Under the pieces are notes generated by a model, which worked only from the letters and a program-made list of their open reading frames with translations, was not told where the DNA came from and made no database searches. The position numbers and the translations under genes were made by a program. Positions 8,502-16,337 of a stretch of DNA of 26,842 nt are shown here, piece after piece. Each line of letters begins with the position of its first letter. Within the stretch, counting starts at the first letter, position 1. This DNA is from Firmicutes bacterium AM31-12AC (GTDB taxonomy: Bacteria; Bacillota; Clostridia; Lachnospirales; Lachnospiraceae). The stretch covers positions 1 to 26,842 of the forward strand of contig QUJA01000034.1 of the NCBI GenBank assembly GCA_003480425.1. The letters are read 5' to 3'.

Positions 8502-8690
8502 TTACGCTTTTGTTTTATGGTTGCTTACCTGAATCCATACAAATGACACGCAGGCCAATATTCCTGTCACAATTCCTGCAAATGCAAAGCGGGATGCAGC
8601 TGTCTGGGCATGCATAACAATTCTTGATATCGTTGTAATTCCCGGTGCAAGAAAGGTTCCGAGATTCTCTCCCCTAATACCGTACATCAC
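8502..8690 (-). pseudogene. C-terminal remnant of a membrane transporter (probably MFS)
   Basis: A 62-codon fragment with IRGENLGTFLAPGITTISR followed by one clear membrane helix (FAFAGIVTGILACVSFVWIQV) and a short polar tail. This is the look of the last helix and a half of a major facilitator superfamily carrier. There is no ribosome binding site before its nominal ATG at 8690, and the sequence just beyond belongs to the truncated AraC-3 on the other strand. A transcript entering the SDR and pgmB genes would pass through it. Assignment to MFS rests on general resemblance only. Confidence 0.55.
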
Positions 8691-9353
8691 ATTGAGATGG
8701 ACAAAGACGGATTTGGTTTAACGATTAACATTCGAAAAAGTACGTTTCAGGATACCTTTCAAACACTCCTGAATGAGCATAATCTTTTATCCGACTTTTT
8801 CGCACATACATTTTATGATGCAGAGACTTCAAACTACATTACTTTCAACATCGAAAACACACCTGAATTTAATTATTTGATTCAACAGATTTTCGATGAA
8901 TCGAACTGTACAGAAAATCATAGCAATATGATCTGCGTCAGCCTTTTAAATTTATTTTTCGGAAAATTATTACAAGATTTTGGTAGAACGATTCATCTAT
9001 ACAGTGATGTCAATAATACGACATATAATCGTTCCTTCCCGTTGATGTTAAAATATGTGCAATCTAATTACCAGACAATTACTTTGCCGATGATGTCGCA
9101 GATTTTTCATTATAATGAATCTTATATCTCTTTATTATTTAAGAAGTATCTCAATGAAAATTTTTCGAATGTTGTTCAGAACCTTCGGCTTGAACAGTCA
9201 AAGAATTTATTAGAAAATACGGATTATAATTTAGATAAAATTTCAGAAATGATAGGATATAATTCCGTCGATCATTTTTCCCGGATATTTAAACGGAAAT
9301 ATGGGATGGCACCATCAAAACATCGTAAGGAATGCAAAACAGCCGGCAGATAA
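8679..9353 (+). pseudogene. AraC-family regulator (AraC-3), N-terminal half deleted
   Basis: The open frame begins inside the cupin sensor. VHHIEMDKDGFGLTINI (from about 8682) aligns with KHSITIDSDSILLNIGV of AraC-1, and ENTPEFNYLIQQIFDE aligns with TNGNAMILQQIQQ. It continues to a complete C-terminal double helix-turn-helix: LPMMSQIFHYNESYISLLF, then DKISEMIGYNSVDHFSRIF, KYGMAPSKHRK. About 190 N-terminal residues and the promoter are missing. The nominal ATG at 8697 has no Shine-Dalgarno sequence in front of it. The intact DNA-binding domain could still act if translated at low level. It closely resembles AraC-2 in the final 100 residues (NSxDHFSR, YQTIT). Confidence 0.82.
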
Positions 9354-9366
9354 TTCCGCCGGCTGT
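9339..9366 (-). terminator. Terminator hairpin at the AraC-3/HepT convergent ends
   Basis: ACAGCCGGC (9339-9347) pairs perfectly with GCCGGCTGT (9358-9366) around a 10-base loop that contains the AraC-3 stop codon. On the minus strand the stem is followed by TTTTGC, so it best serves the HepT gene. On the plus strand the following CTTGC is a poor T-run. Confidence 0.65.
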
Positions 9367-9370
9367 CTTG

Positions 9371-9760
9371 CTATAACCATGTTTTCTCAATTTCTTCTTT
9401 TAATGCACAAAACATATCATAAAATTCATTTTTAGTTTTATTTACAATTTCCAGTGCAATCTTATGATTATACGAATGTGTTACATTATTCCTCTCCTGC
9501 AACGCCTGAAGCCATACTCTTTCATCCTTAATCATTCCTGCCTGATAAGCTGTCTTCAAAATTATTTTAGGCGAACCCGTTGCCCCTTCTTCATAACCAT
9601 GTTCTTCCAAAAGTTCCTTCATCATTTTCCATGATTGTTCAAATGTAATTTCATACAAACCTACCAATCCAGTTAAAACTACATTGTCATATGGTTCATC
9701 ATATTTATATATATCTTTCATGTTTTGCAGTGCTGCGCAAAAATTTTCATATTTTTTCAT
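9371..9760 (-). CDS. HepT/HI0074-like HEPN protein (toxin or nucleotidyltransferase partner) with RX4HXY
   Basis: A 129-residue all-helical protein of the nucleotidyltransferase substrate-binding (HI0074/HepT) branch of the HEPN superfamily. The segment R90-NNVT-H95-S-Y97 matches RX4HXY. In MntA-HepT systems Arg and His form the RNase active site, and the Tyr is the residue adenylylated by the MNT partner to neutralise the toxin. Other family marks are TGLVGLYEITFEQSWKMMKELLEEHG and the SPKIILKTAYQAGMI stretch. Its ATG overlaps the end of the AAA-MNT gene by 14 bp, with AAGGT about 10 bases upstream inside that gene, so translation is probably coupled. A nuclease role is inferred from the motif; HI0074-type proteins have also been described only as nucleotidyltransferase partners. 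Confidence 0.88.
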   Translation of the reverse strand: MKKYENFCAALQNMKDIYKYDEPYDNVVLTGLVGLYEITFEQSWKMMKELLEEHGYEEGATGSPKIILKTAYQAGMIKDERVWLQALQERNNVTHSYNHKIALEIVNKTKNEFYDMFCALKEEIEKTWL

Positions 9761-11174
9761 AAATTATCTTACCTTCTTTTTCTATGGATTCCCTCAGTTC
9801 TTCTTGAATTGCTCTCCCAAGATCAACAATATCAAATTTTAAAAGTGTCGTAGTCTCTTCCTCCACATCTAGCGAAAAAGAAGCCACGTCTCCGCCTTCT
9901 ACCGCAAGGTCTATATCACTTGTTCTCTTATAATCTCCTCGCGCTCTTGAACCAAACAAAATAACTTTATCTATATCGTATTTTTTTGCCAGGTTTATGA
10001 TTTCTTCTAATACTTCTCTTCGAATTGACATTGCTTCCTCGTTACCTTTTTTTTCCTCCTGCAAGCTCTTGATAAATAGCGTAAAAACTTCTTTATTTGG
10101 AATTTTTACTGTTTTACTATCATAATCATAGGACACATATCCCAGATGTATCAAAAGTGTCAAAACATCATCTTCTGTATGAAATGTAGCCATATCATTT
10201 GCAAAACTTCCAATATTTACCGGTACTGATTTTCCTGCGATCATACTTAAAACATCATCTTTCAACCCCTCAAAATTCATATCTATATAAATCCTCAAAG
10301 CCTCAAAAGTTTCCGTTTGGTTCCAGTAATTTCCTATCTTTCCAAATCTCATACAACTTACAACCGAACGCGGACTGTAAATAGATATTTCATTTTCAAA
10401 TAAATATCCATCATACCAGTTTTTCATTTCTGTCATGTCCATGTGATACTGTTCACATAACATCCGAACCTCATCTTCCGTAAAGCCAACATAACGTGCT
10501 AACGGACCTGGATTGATCATTGAAAATTCATCAAACATATTTAAAGCAGAATGCGTTCCATATTTTTTTATCGGGAGAATTCCAGTCATGTATGCAAGAT
10601 GAATGTAAGATTTATCTTTTAATAAGTCTCTCAAAAAATCAAGATATTTTTCCTGTGCTTCTTTGTCTTCCTTATACTCTCTGAAAATACAATCCCACTC
10701 ATCGATAATCACTATAAATGACTGCTTTTTCTGTGCATATACATCCTGCATGCACTCAATAAGATCTTTCTCGTCAAAATAATCTACATCTGGATATTCT
10801 CCTTTAAGTTCACGAATAATCAGCCTCTTAAATCGGTCAATCAGTTCGCAGATATCATTGCTTCTGCTTAAAATTTCCTGCATATTAACAGAAATCGTAT
10901 TATATTGATTCAAATGCTTTTCAAATTCATCGCTTTTTGCAATTTCAAATTTTGAAAATAATTGTCTTGCATCACATCCCCGGCTATAATATGCCGTAAT
11001 CATATTCGCTGCGATCGACTTACCAAAACGTCTTGGACGGCTAATGCAAATATACTTCTGCATCGTATGCAATACAGAATTGGTGTATGTCAATAATCCT
11101 GTTTTATCGATGTAAATAGCAGAATTTACCGCTTCTTCAAATTTACTACTATCTGGATTTAAATATATTTCCAT
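9747..11174 (-). CDS. AAA-ATPase-like protein fused to a C-terminal MNT nucleotidyltransferase
   Basis: 475 residues in one unbroken frame. Residues 1-360 are the AAA-ATPase-like family (PF09820 type): YIDKTGLL at 21-28, P-loop SRPRRFGKS ending at Ser53, Walker B FIVIIDEWD (Asp158, Glu159), YMTGILPIKKYGTHSALNMF, and the YDGYLF segment. Relatives normally end in a PD-(D/E)XK nuclease-like domain; here residues 382-475 are a minimal nucleotidyltransferase instead (VILFGSRARGD, with GS at 408-409 and Asp420-x-Asp422). The GSX10DXD pattern fits MntA/HI0073 antitoxins, which AMPylate HepT. The start is ATG 11174, seven bases after a GTGGGGGG purine run. An internal ATG at 10031 (codon 382), preceded by GAGGAAGCA, could release a free 94-residue MNT. 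It is followed by the HepT-like gene with a 14-bp overlap. A defence or addiction role is inferred. Confidence 0.9.
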   Translation of the reverse strand: MEIYLNPDSSKFEEAVNSAIYIDKTGLLTYTNSVLHTMQKYICISRPRRFGKSIAANMITAYYSRGCDARQLFSKFEIAKSDEFEKHLNQYNTISVNMQEILSRSNDICELIDRFKRLIIRELKGEYPDVDYFDEKDLIECMQDVYAQKKQSFIVIIDEWDCIFREYKEDKEAQEKYLDFLRDLLKDKSYIHLAYMTGILPIKKYGTHSALNMFDEFSMINPGPLARYVGFTEDEVRMLCEQYHMDMTEMKNWYDGYLFENEISIYSPRSVVSCMRFGKIGNYWNQTETFEALRIYIDMNFEGLKDDVLSMIAGKSVPVNIGSFANDMATFHTEDDVLTLLIHLGYVSYDYDSKTVKIPNKEVFTLFIKSLQEEKKGNEEAMSIRREVLEEIINLAKKYDIDKVILFGSRARGDYKRTSDIDLAVEGGDVASFSLDVEEETTTLLKFDIVDLGRAIQEELRESIEKEGKIIYEKI

Positions 11175-11246
11175 TTACACGCCCCCCACATTATTTTCAT
11201 ATTTCACAGCCACATGTTTCCCGAAATATACATTCTTATAAATCTT

Positions 11247-11275
11247 ATATTACACGATTTCGAGAAATATAACAA
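11247..11275 (-). promoter_or_regulatory. Promoter of the AAA-MNT/HepT operon with an operator in its spacer
   Basis: Read on the minus strand, TTGTTA (11270-11275) and TAATAT (11247-11252) are separated by exactly 17 bp. The second palindrome of the array (11258-11267) fills the middle of that spacer, and another palindrome (11217-11226) lies just past the expected start of transcription. This placement is typical of repression. Confidence 0.6.
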
Positions 11276-11333
11276 GAAATCGCGAAATTACCATTCTCTA
11301 TTTCCCGAAAAGAGAGGTTATTTCGCGATTTTC
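11276..11333. repeat. Long inverted repeat within the operator array
   Basis: The arms at 11276-11292 and 11316-11333 are near-perfect reverse complements (one mismatch and one extra T) and contain AATCGCGAAAT and its complement. A nested TCTCT/AGAGA pair surrounds a central TTTCCCGAAA. As RNA this would form a long hairpin about 65 bp past the end of the reductase operon, and it might help terminate it. As DNA it is three consecutive operator-like sites. Confidence 0.6.
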
Positions 11334-11398
11334 CATCTATATTTCCCAAAATTTAATTTTTTCAGGAAATACTATTATCTATTGTATTTTTATTTCTT

Positions 11399-14179
11399 CT
11401 AAATCTGTTCCTGAATATACTCAGCCACAGATTCTCCTGCCATTCTTCCTGAATTCACTGCAAATCCCATTGTATTTCCCGGAAGTGTAAAGTTATAACT
11501 GTCGCCATAAATTGTATTTGCATCAGAACCTGCGGAATACAATCCTTCGATTGGTATAAAGTTATCATCCAGTACTTCACAATATTTGTTAATGCGGATA
11601 CCACCAATTGTTCCGTATGCTCCAAGATAGAACTTACCAACCAGATATTTTCCTTTTCCTGTAATCTTGTGCAGGAATTTTGGATTCTTATTGAACTGTG
11701 TATCACAATGAAGGTCGCACATTTCATTGTATTCGTCTACTGTATTTTTCAAAACCTCTGGATCCATCTGAAGTTTTTCTGCAAGCTCATCCAGTGTTTC
11801 AGCTTCGAAATATGCCTCATATCCCTGTTCTACAGCCAATGCTGCCTGCTGTTCGAATCCAAAGAATGCTTCCTGTGGATGTACAATGTCTTCGATATCC
11901 GGTCCGTTTTTCTTGTAATGTTTCAGGATATTTCCATCCATAATGCAGTATGCGTAATTTCCCGGCTGTAATGCAATTGCATTTCCTGTAAATGTTGTAT
12001 TACCCATACGGTCCTCGTTCATGAAACGTTCTCCAAGCTGGTTGATAAGAAGGTTTGGCTGACGAAGAACTGCATCCAGCAAGAACCAGTTCAGGTTATC
12101 CGGAAGTTGATAAATTGCCTCGATACCGGCACCATACTTCATAGCTCCTGCTTTCCACATCATGTTCAGACCATCTCCGACGATTCCCGGAACCATAAAT
12201 GGATAGAAGTCTTCTTGAAGGTGAAGATTGAATTCTTTTGCAAGCATTTCTTTATTATTTCCGAATCCACCTGTTGCAACGATAACCGATTTTGCCATTG
12301 CTTTAATCTGCTGTCCGTCTTTATCTACTGCAATCACTCCGCAGACTTTATCGCCTTCTTTGATTAGCTCCACAACACTTGTTTCCATTTCAAATTGTGC
12401 ACCAAGTTCTTTTGCTCGATTTGTCAAAGCTTTGATCATACCGCCGGCTGCACGAGGCCCAATCACTCCGTTTTCCGGTTTTACGATATGCCATGTTGCC
12501 TCGGACTCTGCGAAATATTTGAACGCTCCGGCAAACTCTACACCCATACTTTCCAACCATTCAATCGTGTCTGCTGATTTATGGAAATATGTAGAAACCA
12601 AGTCTGCATCGACTCTCCAATGAGTATAATCCATATGAAGATCCAGTGCTTTTTCTACTGTAATCTGATTGAATCCACGTCTCTGAACCTTTGTATCAAT
12701 ACCAAGTGGTCCCATTCCCATATTGGCTGCTCCGCCTGTTGTATTTGATTTTTCAAATACGATAGATGATAAATTATGCTCTCCAACTGTAACTGCTGCT
12801 GCAAGTCCTGCCGGTCCGGCCGCTACGATAATAACGTCTGCATTCATTTCTCTCATAGGTAAATTTCCTTTCACTTTAACTGTCTGACTATTGGAATCTT
12901 CTGTAAAACCGGATACTTTTTTCTTATATAACAGTGCTTTTGGTTTTACTCGTTTTCTTGTTTTTCTTTCCTGCGTTTCAGATGTGTCTTTCGATTTCTT
13001 CAATGCGATTGGTTCATCCGGTAATTTCGGTAATCTTCCGGTTACACACTTAATTGCGCCATTCACACAAATGTCCATACACTTACCACACTTGTCACAT
13101 TCGAATTCATCAATAACACCAACAAAATCTTTTCCACCGTCGATTGCTTTTTTAGGACAGTTATCCACACAATGCCCATCACCTTTACACATTTTCGGGT
13201 CAATATAATAGTGAACCAATGCTTTACAGGTCAATGTATGGCATCGTCCTGCCAGATGTTCTTTGATATCACCCGCAAAATGTTCCTGCAATCCTAGTAT
13301 CATTCCAGGGGCTGTCTGTCCCAGACTGCAATTACTTTGCTGCTGCATGATCTCTGCTAATTCTTTCATCAGCTCGATATCTGTCAGTTTTGCTTTTCCT
13401 GCTGTCAAATCTTTTAACCATTCATGAATCTGAACAAGACCTTCTCGGCAGAAAACACATTTTCCACAACATGTTGCTCGCAGTTTTCCAATAAATTCTT
13501 CGACCTTTTTCACTACACATTCTGTTTCCGAATATGTTTCAATCACACCATTTTCAATTGGAAATGTTTCGTCTAATATCTGTGTTCTTACTTCTTCTCC
13601 CCAGATTCGGTTTCCGATTCTAACTGCCTTTGCTTCCGGAATAATCTGCGCAAATGTTGTACCATACTCCACTTCCTGCGGTGCTTGTCCGTTCACGGAA
13701 AGAATGGTTTTATGAACATTTTCTCCCTTTAATGCTTCAAAACATTTCGCACAAATGATTGGATGTACAAGCAAATCCGTTGTGTAAGACATACGCGAAC
13801 ACATTCCGTATAAAATTTCTGTCGGACATTCACTTGAGCTAAAATTCTTTTCTACTTCCTGTTCTTTTAAAGATTCCGGGAGAATTAACACGATTTTTTC
13901 TGCTCCGAGAATCTTGGCAAGTGCTTCTGCTCCGTACAGAATTCCCTGTGCATTGTCCTGATACAGACAGGCAAGCATCTGATCGATATCACCATTTGCT
14001 AAAGAAACAACGACATTCATCTTTTCATTCCGAGCAGTAGCTTTTAAGTTTGAAATCATTTCTCCGACTGTCATATTTATAACCGGATCTTTTATTTCTA
14101 CAATCTTATCCAGAATCTGTTCTGCATTCATCTCTGCAATTTTTTCTTCTGCTTCTTTATTTTCTACGTACTTTAACAT
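11399..14179 (-). CDS. NuoF-like / ferredoxin / FAD-dependent reductase fusion
   Basis: A 926-residue cytosolic oxidoreductase. Residues 1-320 resemble the C-terminal part of NuoF/HydB: an SLBB-like stretch, then a [4Fe-4S] site with Cys238, Cys241, Cys244 and Cys284. No FMN/NADH-binding glycine loop is seen, so electrons probably come from the partner protein. Residues 328-380 hold two ferredoxin clusters; the first reads C331-x2-D334-x2-C337-x3-C341 with Asp in place of the second Cys, and the second is complete (361, 364, 367, 371). Residues 445-926 are an FAD-binding-2 domain of the fumarate/urocanate reductase type (EKSNTTGGAANMG, VIVATGGFGNN, and the C-terminal GSDANTIYGDSYNFTLPGN). The dinucleotide loop reads AAGPAG rather than GAGPAG. 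ATG 14179 overlaps the upstream gene by 7 bp, behind GGAGG. No signal peptide is seen; the substrate is unknown. Confidence 0.88.
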   Translation of the reverse strand: MLKYVENKEAEEKIAEMNAEQILDKIVEIKDPVINMTVGEMISNLKATARNEKMNVVVSLANGDIDQMLACLYQDNAQGILYGAEALAKILGAEKIVLILPESLKEQEVEKNFSSSECPTEILYGMCSRMSYTTDLLVHPIICAKCFEALKGENVHKTILSVNGQAPQEVEYGTTFAQIIPEAKAVRIGNRIWGEEVRTQILDETFPIENGVIETYSETECVVKKVEEFIGKLRATCCGKCVFCREGLVQIHEWLKDLTAGKAKLTDIELMKELAEIMQQQSNCSLGQTAPGMILGLQEHFAGDIKEHLAGRCHTLTCKALVHYYIDPKMCKGDGHCVDNCPKKAIDGGKDFVGVIDEFECDKCGKCMDICVNGAIKCVTGRLPKLPDEPIALKKSKDTSETQERKTRKRVKPKALLYKKKVSGFTEDSNSQTVKVKGNLPMREMNADVIIVAAGPAGLAAAVTVGEHNLSSIVFEKSNTTGGAANMGMGPLGIDTKVQRRGFNQITVEKALDLHMDYTHWRVDADLVSTYFHKSADTIEWLESMGVEFAGAFKYFAESEATWHIVKPENGVIGPRAAGGMIKALTNRAKELGAQFEMETSVVELIKEGDKVCGVIAVDKDGQQIKAMAKSVIVATGGFGNNKEMLAKEFNLHLQEDFYPFMVPGIVGDGLNMMWKAGAMKYGAGIEAIYQLPDNLNWFLLDAVLRQPNLLINQLGERFMNEDRMGNTTFTGNAIALQPGNYAYCIMDGNILKHYKKNGPDIEDIVHPQEAFFGFEQQAALAVEQGYEAYFEAETLDELAEKLQMDPEVLKNTVDEYNEMCDLHCDTQFNKNPKFLHKITGKGKYLVGKFYLGAYGTIGGIRINKYCEVLDDNFIPIEGLYSAGSDANTIYGDSYNFTLPGNTMGFAVNSGRMAGESVAEYIQEQI

Positions 14180-16296
14180 GTTTTCTCTCCCTCCTCTCCG
14201 TCATAGTCACTCCAGATTTTTGATCTTGTAATATCCATTCTCAGATCGCACTGCAGACATCTTGATGCTTCTTGGCAAATATCTGCATCACAGATTCCAT
14301 GGTCAACCATATCGAAATTATCTTTTCTCTCTTTTGCACTTAATATCTGTGGATTTCTTCTCGGTTCATAACCAAATCCTTCCACCTGTCCAATTGCTGT
14401 CGGATGTTCTTCCACCGGTGCCAGCACCTCCGAAATATCTCCGTCTCCACCTAAGTATTTATCAATAGATTCTGCCACTTTTCTACCATCTGCGATTGCA
14501 AGAATTACTGACTTCGTTCCATAAGTCACGTCACCACACGCAAACACTCCTTGAATATCTGTCTCAAGTGTTTTCTCATCCGCCTTGATTGAGTTTGCTC
14601 TGTCTCGTTCCATTCCTGCTTCCGGACTCAATCCACATCTCTGTCCTACCGCAAATATAACCGTATCCGCCTCGATTTCATGATAAGAGTCTTCTGCCTT
14701 TTCAATAATTGCTCTGTGATTTTCATCAAATGTAAATGACAGGATATCACTGAATGCAACTCCGGTTACTTTGTTATCGTTACCTTTCAAAATCTTCTCA
14801 AAGCTCTGTGCCGGATGTACCTGGATACCTTCTTCCTGCGCCTGTTCGATTTCTTCCTCGTCTGCAGTCATCTTATCCCGGGCCTCCAGACAGGCTACAT
14901 GAATTTCTTCTGCACCGAGTCTCTTTGCCGTTCTTGCACAGTCAAATGCTACATTACCGCCACCAAGCACAATTACTCTTTTACCTAGTCCGGTTTCTTT
15001 TTCCATGGATGCATTTCTCAGAAAATCAATATTAAGTAAGATGCCTTCCGCATCGTTTCCTTCCATTGGAAGCAATGTTCCCTGATGATTTCCGATTGCA
15101 ACCAATACCGCATCATACTGTTCTTTTAACTCTGCTATATTCTGGACTTTAACTCCTGTCTCTAACTCAATTCCTCTATCCAGAATATATTGGATTTCCT
15201 GATCTAACACTTCTCTTGGCATACGATAAGAAGGAATTCCGTACTGTAACATTCCACCTGCTTTTGGAAGTGCTTCTTTTACAGTCACATGATGTCCCTG
15301 TTTTCTCAAGTAATAAGCTGCTGTCAGTCCGGCCGGGCCGGCTCCGACTACACAAATATTTTTTCCTGTATCCGGCAGTTGTTTGCCTTTATTTCTCCAA
15401 TATTTCCCCGTATCTTTTTCTGCCGCATATCGTTTGATATTACGAATCGAAATTGGCTCATTTACCGCACAACGTCTGCACTCTGTCTCACAAACATGGG
15501 AACAGACATAGCCAAGTGCCAGCGGAAATGGTACCTTTTCCCTGATTACAGCTGCCGCCTCATCATACTTTCCTTCTTTTACAAATCGGATATAACGCGG
15601 GACATCCGTATTAGCCGGGCAAGTACTTCTGCACGGAACCAGCTTTTCTTTTCGCTCCGCTGCCGGATAGTTTATCTTATCCCGGATTGTTCCGGTTGGA
15701 CAGACTTCCGCACATGCCCCACAGAATCTGCAGTTCGCATCTTTTAACAATTTTTCATGCAATGTTCCGACATATGTCTCCATCCCCTTTTTCTGATACT
15801 GCAATACCTTTACTTCTCTCAAGTCATTACATGCTCTTACACAGCGTCCGCATAAAATACAACGGTTCATGTCATGGTCATATAGAGGATTTTCCGTTTC
15901 ACACGCAAACCCTTTTACTCGTGTACGCATTCTCGCCGCAGATACTCCCATGTACTGAATCAGATTTTGCAGTTCACAGTTTCCATATTTCGGACAAGTA
16001 GAACAATCTTCCGGATGTGCTGCCAGAATCAATTCCATCGCAACATTTCGCAAATGCTGAATTTCTTCATTTGTCGTAACGATATTCATTCCGTCTTCCG
16101 CTTTTAACATGCAGGATGTCACTGGCTTATCCTGTCCCTCAACCTGCACATAACACAATTTACAAGCGGAAATATCTTTCAAATCCGGATGATGGCAAAT
16201 GTGTGGAATATAGATATTATTTTGAAGTGCAGCTTCTAAGACACTCGTTCCCTGCTCTGTCTGAATCTGCTTTCCATCAATTGTTATTGTAATCAT
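14173..16296 (-). CDS. NuoG/GltD-like NAD(P)H dehydrogenase, multi-iron-sulfur
   Basis: A 707-residue electron-input subunit. In order it has: an N-terminal [2Fe-2S] domain (Cys34, 45, 48, 62); a His-Cys3 [4Fe-4S] site (His94, Cys98, 101, 107) as in NuoG and HydA; two ferredoxin clusters (Cys146/149/152/156 and 189/192/195/199); a glutamate-synthase-small-subunit-like cluster region (Cys222, 226, 265, 269, 273, 276); and a GltD-type FAD/NAD(P)H domain with GAGPAG at 318-323, GGMLQYGIPSYRMP, the second nucleotide loop VIVLGGGNVAFD and GVFACGDV near the end. The start is ATG 16296, five bases after AAGGAG. It lies between the flavoprotein gene (41-bp gap) and the NuoF/FAD reductase gene (7-bp overlap), so the three products probably form one soluble complex passing NAD(P)H electrons to the FAD reductase. 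Confidence 0.9.
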   Translation of the reverse strand: MITITIDGKQIQTEQGTSVLEAALQNNIYIPHICHHPDLKDISACKLCYVQVEGQDKPVTSCMLKAEDGMNIVTTNEEIQHLRNVAMELILAAHPEDCSTCPKYGNCELQNLIQYMGVSAARMRTRVKGFACETENPLYDHDMNRCILCGRCVRACNDLREVKVLQYQKKGMETYVGTLHEKLLKDANCRFCGACAEVCPTGTIRDKINYPAAERKEKLVPCRSTCPANTDVPRYIRFVKEGKYDEAAAVIREKVPFPLALGYVCSHVCETECRRCAVNEPISIRNIKRYAAEKDTGKYWRNKGKQLPDTGKNICVVGAGPAGLTAAYYLRKQGHHVTVKEALPKAGGMLQYGIPSYRMPREVLDQEIQYILDRGIELETGVKVQNIAELKEQYDAVLVAIGNHQGTLLPMEGNDAEGILLNIDFLRNASMEKETGLGKRVIVLGGGNVAFDCARTAKRLGAEEIHVACLEARDKMTADEEEIEQAQEEGIQVHPAQSFEKILKGNDNKVTGVAFSDILSFTFDENHRAIIEKAEDSYHEIEADTVIFAVGQRCGLSPEAGMERDRANSIKADEKTLETDIQGVFACGDVTYGTKSVILAIADGRKVAESIDKYLGGDGDISEVLAPVEEHPTAIGQVEGFGYEPRRNPQILSAKERKDNFDMVDHGICDADICQEASRCLQCDLRMDITRSKIWSDYDGEEGEKTC

Positions 16297-16337
16297 TTCG
16301 TCTCCTTACAATCTTTTCAGAACGTTTCCTGTTTCAA

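Larger units (their letters stand above)
11217..11369. repeat. Phased array of seven TTTC-NN-GAAA palindromes upstream of the AAA-MNT/HepT operon
   Basis: Exact TTTC-NN-GAAA sites lie at 11217-11226, 11258-11267, 11301-11310 and 11360-11369. One- or two-mismatch versions lie at 11278-11287, 11321-11330 and 11342-11351. Centres are separated by 41, 20, 23, 20, 21 and 18 bp, averaging close to two helical turns if the first gap is counted as two. No coding frame occupies the region. An operator array for a repressor or for the encoded complex is inferred. Confidence 0.75.

Noticed and set aside
9371..11174. Treating the HEPN/MNT pair as remnants of a DUF1703-type gene decay
   Set aside because: Both reading frames are intact, key residues (GS, DxD, RX4HXY, P-loop, Walker B) are kept and the genes overlap by 14 bp, which argues for a working operon.
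11217..11369. Reading the repeated array as a CRISPR or as CodY boxes
   Set aside because: Repeat units are only 10 bp with about 10-bp spacers, far below CRISPR dimensions. The CodY box has a one-base centre (TTTTC-W-GAAAA), while these have two bases between the half-sites.
12228..12623. A 131-codon plus-strand open frame within the reductase fusion
   Set aside because: It is antisense to a well-supported FAD domain, starts without a ribosome binding site and has low-complexity serine/proline-rich composition typical of antisense frames.
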